Program-made: the position numbers and the translations under genes
Shown: positions 58,598 through 64,000 of the stretch, piece after piece
How the letters are laid out: each line of letters opens with the position of its first letter
How positions within the stretch are numbered: position 1 is the stretch's first letter
Notes under the pieces: model-generated
Seen by the model: the letters and a program-made list of their open reading frames with translations, nothing else
Told to the model about the DNA's origin: nothing
Databases searched by the model: none
Origin: Mactromeris polynyma
Taxonomy: Eukaryota; Mollusca; Bivalvia; Venerida; Mactridae
Direction of reading: 5' to 3'
Assembly (NCBI GenBank): GCA_032209605.1
Contig: JASFXZ010000043.1
Span: 296,819-360,818 of the forward strand
Length of the DNA: 64,000 bases

Positions 58598-61098
58598 ACA
58601 GACCATCCACACATGACCACACTATGTACAGTCTACAGAAAGCAAAAATCTCCAAAATCACTGACAGCGTTTGGATCATTTAGTAGACATTGTTCAATAT
58701 ATTGAGCGCTAGAACGATCAGTTTATACTAACAGATAGAGACTTTTCATCAGAAACAAACCTGTGAGTGATATCCCCCGAAATGATTGTAAAAAGTGTCA
58801 ATAATATCGAAAAATTCTAGTTTCGTTTTCGTGGCAATATAGTTAGTTTTATTGTCTGTTATACCCGTACTAATACCGTATAACAGAAAATACCGATAGT
58901 GATCTCCCCTAGTGAGGTCAATACGTTTAAAACCATTTCAAAAAGAAGAAACTGCGGACTATTGTCTCACTTAAATACCGATCTCTATTAATGAATTATA
59001 CAAACGTGTAAATAGCACAAAGTGCTGGTGTGTTACTTTTTTTCTTTTTCTTTGTTTAATTCATTAGTACATGGTCGACCCCACGACACTTCGACCCCTA
59101 AGACATTTCGTCCCCTGACACATCGACCCCTGATTTGTATTAGACGTTTCGACCCCTGATTTATGTATATAACACAGATCTGTATGTTTTATGGATGACT
59201 CCTAGACATTACGATCCCTAGACACTTCGGCCCCACGACACTTCAACCCCTAAGACATTTCGAGCCCTGACACTTTGACCCCTAAGATATCTCGACCTCT
59301 GATTTGTATTAGACGTTTCGACCCTTGATTTATGTATATAACACAGTTACGTTTAATGAATGACATTTTGTTTGTGATTTTGTAATCGTATTTTCTTATT
59401 ATATAGATAAGGTTCATTGTTTTTATTGGTCTTTTTGTAGTTTTGAGACTTATGTCGGATAGTTGCCCACTTCAGTAAACATATTTACTATTCTTGCTAA
59501 CTGATAATTATCATGTGTTCTGTGGTAATGGACGCGTTTTTATGGGTGGTGGAATTAACTGTTTTTCTGAATAAAATTGTTTTCACTCTCAATTTGTTCA
59601 GTAGTTATCGAAATGAGTGTGATAAAATGATAATGATGTATGTTACATAATAACAATAATATGAATAAAAAGAAGAATATGTAGAGTTCATTCTCAATAC
59701 CATACACCTATCCATATCCTTGTCCATACATTGTACGTAGTTTATCTTTTTGTTTTGTGTTGCATTTTTCACTAATTATGTATTTAACTATAAGTGACAA
59801 AAAATTATTATAAAGATTTGTGTTGAAACGATGTATACTGTATGTATATTTTAACGTCTAAATAAAAGACTGTTCTAACATTCTCACACCATAATCTTGA
59901 CTTGCTAATTGAGGAGGTGCGAATATGTTCGGATTAATTGTTCACACCTATTATTGATCTCATAGTTCAAAAAGATATACTGCACATCGGTGTGTTTTTA
60001 TGTCTATATTTTTGACCGTGCTATCTAAAAGCATATTAATATCTATTTCAACATACATTTTACAAAATAATTTATATTTACATCTAAAATCAGGTTCTAT
60101 AATAATATCAGTCACATAATACATTGTTATAAAATAGGGGTCGAAGTGTCCAGCGAGAAGGGGTCGAAGTGTCTTGAAAGCAGGGGTCGAAATGGCAAGG
60201 GGTCGAAATGTCTAACACATTTACTAGGGGTCAAAATGTCCTAATACCTTGTGGATGATAGACATTTTTTTGTGGCTATGTATTTTATTTTCTTATTTTG
60301 TAAAATTTACAATTATTTAATTAGGTTTATTGATTTATAAGTTTTAGTGGTATTTTTGTAGTTTTAGGCTTATGTCGAATAGTTGCCCACTTCAGTGAAC
60401 ATAATTATTTACTATCCTTGCTAATATGATAAATTTCATGTGCTCTGTGGTAATGGACGCGCTTTTGTCAGTGGTTAAATGGACTGTTTTTCTTAATTTT
60501 ACATTGTCATTTTGTTTTGTAGTTATCGAAATTTGTGTGATGAAAGGATAATAATGTATGTAATAACAATAATATCAATTGAATAAAAGAATAATAGAAG
60601 TGTCTTCGTAATACCACACACCTATCCATATCCTTATCCACGCATTGTAGTTTATCTTGTTTGTTTTATGTTGCAGTTTTTACTGATTATGTACACGTGG
60701 CAATGGTTAATTATATCGATATGCATAAGTCTGAATAAAAGTCTGTTATGTTCTGACACCATTATCTCGACTTGCTAAATGAAGAGGTACGAATACGTTC
60801 GGATTAAATATTCATACCTATTATTGACCCGATAGTTCCAAATGATGGACTGCACATCAGTGTTTTTATATGTCTGTATATAGTTTTAACTGGGCTATTT
60901 AACCAATCTTTTTCAGTTTATTAACATAAATTTCTTATCAATAATTAATTTATTAATCAAAATATTCATATTGCCGAGTGTATCTAGTTTGTATATATCT
61001 GTACAGTTATTGTGTCGTGCTGGTTAATTATATTTTGCATTGAGCATTTCGCATATTCTCAATATAAAATTGCATTTTTGTGTAAACAATTGTCAATT

Positions 61099-61396
61099 AG
61101 TAGCGGATCCGTAGTCCAGTGGTAACGCGCTCGACTAGTAATACAGGGATCGCGGGTTCGATTCCCCGCTCCATCACTGACAGTACTAACAGTCTTTCGG
61201 ACGAGACTTTAAAAACCGAGGTCCCGTGTATGATGCTTTACACCGAACACGTAAAAGAACCAGGGGTGCTTCTGGAACCGGGGCATCTCCTGTATCATGC
61301 ACTACCCTCCAAAAATCTAAAATGACTAAACATTCTTACGGAGGCGTCGCCCATATGGGAAACCGGGGCGACGATAAATAACGGAAATACAAACAA
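61099..61396 (+). mobile_element. tRNA-derived SINE inside foldback-like element 2
   Basis: Head GATCCGTAGTCCAGTGGTAA (A box) and CGCGGGTTCGATTCCCCGCT (B box). The body has TCTTTCGGACGAGACTTTAA and ACCGAGGTCCCGTGT, a block I recall from metazoan SINE cores, then a 3' GGGGCGACGATAAATAACGG. Target duplication AAACAATTGTCAATT (61084) and AAACAATTGTCACTT (61397). Confidence 0.8.
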
Positions 61397-61539
61397 AAAC
61401 AATTGTCACTTGGAAAAACAATGCCATTAAAGAACATGAAAGAATATTATTCTTTTGTTAAACATACAATGTTTAAACACTATATAATGTGCTAACTGTG
61501 ACGATCAATTAATTCGCATAATTTACCAATATCAACTCA

Positions 61540-62340
61540 ACTAAAACTCAACTCAAGTTTATTGGCATATCGACAATAAGCATTGTCATTAGCCTAAACA
61601 ATACAATATATACAACAGCACATGCAAAACATGGCTACAATATTCTCAAAGAGATTACATACATATATACACAATTATTAGTGCAATTCAATAATATTAC
61701 ATTTACAATTTAACTACTTTCATCGTACATACATACATATACAATTTTAATTACATCAAAATATCATTGTGCAGACAGATATAATATGTAAAAATAATTC
61801 ATACATACAGTACATCAAATTTCTCCGTTGTTTCTAATGTTAAATGCGTTTTTTATACATTTTGCTAAAGTCAATTGAACTTTTTTAGATTTAGAATTCA
61901 ATAAATTAACAAATTTGTTTACCGTTGGAAAGTTTCCACAATGTTTTAGAAAAATGGATCGTATATTTTGGTACTTAGGACAGATCATTAAAAAATAAAA
62001 TTCTGTTTCAACCTGTTTATTATTGCAATATAGACATAGTCTGTCCTCTCTTTGTATATTACTAAATCGTCCCGTTTCAATAGCTAGCATATGTGAACTA
62101 AGGCGTATTCTAGTTAAGCATTTTCTAAGTAGATCATTTTGGATGTTTTGAAGATATGGCTCGAAACTGTGTGAATCTTTAAATTGACAATAATAGTTAA
62201 GCCGACTACAATTATTAATATTTGCTCTCCACGTTTGAATATATTGGTCAATTAATCTTTGTTTTATTCGTGGATACAAAACTTTTGGATTATTTGCAAC
62301 CCAATAATCGGAAAGTCCATAACCAAATATCATAATACAA
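61540..62340 (-). mobile_element. 3' end of a non-LTR retrotransposon (LINE), ORF2 C-terminus
   Basis: An open frame at 62333-61815 encodes the end of a reverse-transcriptase protein: LRKCLTRIRLSSHMLAIETG, then the Cys motif CLYCNNKQVETEFYFLMICP as found after LINE RT domains, and IRNNGEI at the stop. The 3' UTR continues to about 61540 (reverse-complemented AATGCCAATAAACTTGAGTT). The 5' part of the LINE, including the RT core, is missing, so this is a 5'-truncated dead copy. Confidence 0.75.
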
Positions 62341-62727
62341 GTTTATTTTATTAACAAAGCATGTTTTTTTCTGCAACATACTAATATTTACATATAAAGT
62401 CTGATTGTATACATAATTTCAGTCACATAATACATTGATACAAAGTAGGGGTCGAAGTGTCCAGCGAGTAGGGGTCGAAGTGTCTTGAAATCAGGGGTCG
62501 AAATGGCAAGGGGTCGAAATGTCTAACGAATTTACTAGGGGTCGAAATGTCTAGGGGTCGAACTGTCCTGATACCAATTTAGCGACCTTATTTGTTCTAA
62601 CGGTTCAATTAGACAATTGTGAAGACATTTTCATACAAGCCTGGAATATAAAACTTCTATGTTTATGCAATTAAAGTTTGTTTTAATCCCCTGATTTTGA
62701 GCAAAGGACCATTATTTACTGACTTAC

Positions 62728-62768
62728 TTATGTAAGTTTCTTGCACTTTGTATGAAGTTAAACATCAT
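62728..62768 (-). CDS. PCSK7: Candidate first coding exon of PCSK7
   Basis: Minus strand ATG at 62768 encodes MMFNFIQSARNLH plus two bases, ending CATAA|GTAAGT. The two leftover bases (AA) join the first base of the 55878 exon (G) to make AAG (Lys), continuing into [12 protein letters not shown]. An in-frame TGA lies 27 bp upstream of the ATG. The intron would be 6.85 kb and contain foldback-like elements 2 and 4. Phase and donor are right, but a 41-nt exon has limited evidence. Confidence 0.4.
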
Positions 62769-63515
62769 CGTGATAGCGAAATATTGAACCACTTCTTGTC
62801 ATCAAATATGTGACAACAATTATATATGTAATATTTTGTATTACAGATAATAGTCATAACATAGTCAACTGATGTTGTTCGGTTTATGAATACAATTTTG
62901 TATCTGTGTAAAGTAGAATCAATCAGGCATCTCAAACCTGATTCTTGAATTCTTAAGAAACCTTGTCCCATTAAGATTGATTTTTTAACCTTTACTGTTT
63001 TCACGACTGGTTACATACTTGCGTATAGTAATGATGGACACATCATTAAGATTTGCCAATCGATTAATCTGTATAATCGGATAACCCCAACGATGTGATT
63101 AATCAACTTCTGGTACAATTGGTTATTTCCTTTGAAAATTTGGGAGCGCCTTTCAGCAGGCAAAATACATGGTGTAAATGCTGCTTTTTACAACATACAA
63201 ATGCATCCGACTAGTTACCTTAATAAAGGAAAAATAACATCGATCTAAGTTTAAATATTGTTATTTTTGTATATATACAAATGCATCCGACTAGTTACCT
63301 TAATAAAGGAAAAATAACATCGATCTAAGTTTAAATATTGTTATTTTTGTATATCTTTCAACACACAATTAATATATCAATAACTCATGCAAATGTTACA
63401 CACAATGTAAGTTACATACAAAATAATTATGTTTATTGCATCTCATCACTTACCATATACATATAAACTAAGGCTAGATTAGGTGTGGACCAACAATTTC
63501 CTGCATGCCAACTAT
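62769..63515. other. Intergenic or PCSK7 promoter side
   Basis: Lies between the candidate PCSK7 first exon and the 3' end of the thioesterase-like gene. Apart from the 80-bp direct repeat at 63195-63354 nothing is recognised; no promoter motif can be named. Confidence 0.4.
63195..63354. repeat. 80-bp tandem duplication
   Basis: ATACAAATGCATCCGACTAG through GTTATTTTTGTATAT occurs twice in tandem with no difference seen, so a recent duplication. Confidence 0.93.
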
Positions 63516-63521
63516 TTTATT
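63516..63521 (-). terminator. Poly(A) signal of the thioesterase-like gene
   Basis: TTTATT on the plus strand (AATAAA on the gene strand), 177 bp after the stop codon. A second lies at 63432-63437. Confidence 0.45.
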
Positions 63522-63697
63522 TTGTCACAATATACTATTATGTGAGTGCGATATCATGTCTGTTTGCGTGCGTATATACATGTACGTGTGTGTAATCAAA
63601 GATTGAATATACATACAAAAGTCACTTTTCTACAGTTATACATGTACATACATGGCACAATGACACAGAATTTAATTGTACACTACAATTTTGTGCA

Positions 63698-64000
63698 CTA
63701 CAAATTACTCAGGGATTTTTCATCGAGCATGTTGTAAAAACTCATTGACAACGTGGTACATAGAACGCTACCATTGTAGATTTCAAAGTAAAATGTGTCC
63801 TTTGCTACTTGACTTGTCCATGAGGACACAGTCAACATATCACCAAGTCCACAGTCCTTCAGAAAAGTGATCTGCAACGTCTTTAACCCAATCTCATAAA
63901 CATCTAGACCTACACCGTAGTTTCCCGCCAAAATATTTTCACACATGCTATTGAAGCACATACGCACGTACACAGTGTAGTTTGTATGCTTATTTTCGTC
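63698..64000 (-). CDS. Hotdog-fold (4HBT-like) thioesterase-like protein, 3' exon, partial
   Basis: The frame is open from the window edge to TAG at 63698-63700, about 100 residues. It begins DENKHTNYTVYVRMCFNSM, which fits the D-x(3)-H-x-N-x(3)-Y start of the catalytic helix in 4HBT hotdog thioesterases. GLDVYEIGLKTLQITFLKDC follows, then GDMLTVSSWTSQ, DTFYFEIYNGSVLCTTLSM and a short C-terminus, as in the strands of that fold. The 5' part lies outside the window. Substrate cannot be told; acyl-CoA or acyl-ACP is usual for the family. An extra exon boundary just inside 63974-64000 cannot be excluded. Confidence 0.55.
   Translation of the reverse strand, partial: DENKHTNYTVYVRMCFNSMCENILAGNYGVGLDVYEIGLKTLQITFLKDCGLGDMLTVSSWTSQVAKDTFYFEIYNGSVLCTTLSMSFYNMLDEKSLSNL

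Larger units (their letters stand above)
59061..62575. mobile_element. Foldback-like element 2 (CTTCGACCCC arms), rearranged
   Basis: The left arm (59076-59335) repeats GACAYTTCGACCCC-like motifs. A first inverted arm at 60137-60248 and a second at 62449-62575 carry GGGGTCGAARTGTC. Both inverted arms end in the same terminus (reverse-complemented GGTATCAGGACAGTTCGACC for the outer one; GGTATTAGGACATTTTGACC for the inner). The body between the first two arms (about 59340-60120) is repeated, diverged, at 60250-60870 plus 62340-62450. The second body is interrupted by a SINE and a LINE fragment. The left terminus and a target duplication could not be fixed. Confidence 0.65.

Overview
The window is eukaryotic nuclear DNA, AT-rich, intron-rich and loaded with repeats. 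It most resembles a bivalve mollusc. The clues are short GT-AG exons in long introns, many unrelated minisatellites, tRNA-derived SINEs, pogo-like TA-flanked MITEs, and two dispersed repeats I associate with bivalve genomes (about 22707-23190 and 34630-34800). That assignment is from memory of such genomes, not from a search.

Four genes can be supported. (1) 6581-8041 (+): a small two-exon gene for a secreted protein made of one Neuralized-homology (NHR) domain, interrupted by an in-frame TGA at 7904. (2) 12159-26508 (+): WDSUB1, 11 coding exons, 511 aa, seven WD40 repeats then SAM then U-box. All splice phases agree. (3) 37657-55878 (-), probably starting at 62768: a proprotein convertase of the PCSK7 type with 16 certain coding exons. 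All catalytic residues, the P domain, a C-terminal membrane segment and a long cytoplasmic tail can be read. (4) 63698-64000 (-): the 3' exon of a hotdog-fold (4HBT-like) thioesterase-like gene that runs off the window. WDSUB1 and PCSK7 converge on an 11-kb repeat-rich intergenic region. No functional link between the four genes is evident.

Tandem arrays fill roughly a quarter of the window (about 17 kb in at least 15 arrays with units of 19-76 bp). Three of them are built from the 3' end of a coding exon plus its splice donor: WDSUB1 exon 10 (19-bp unit, 18 identical copies), PCSK7 exon 8 (76-bp unit, about 19 copies) and PCSK7 exon 4 (69-bp unit, about 3.5 copies). Each therefore multiplies a splice donor.

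The second notable class is a set of foldback-like non-coding mobile elements. Their inverted arms are arrays of a short element-specific motif: 1860-5916, 10573-11066, 57383-58597 and a rearranged copy at about 59061-62575. Three have convincing 7-9 bp target duplications, and one sits inside a tRNA-derived SINE. Four of the resolvable ends begin GGWAT or GGAT. They may be one undescribed group. All gene calls come from reading exons and splice sites by eye; no database search was possible.
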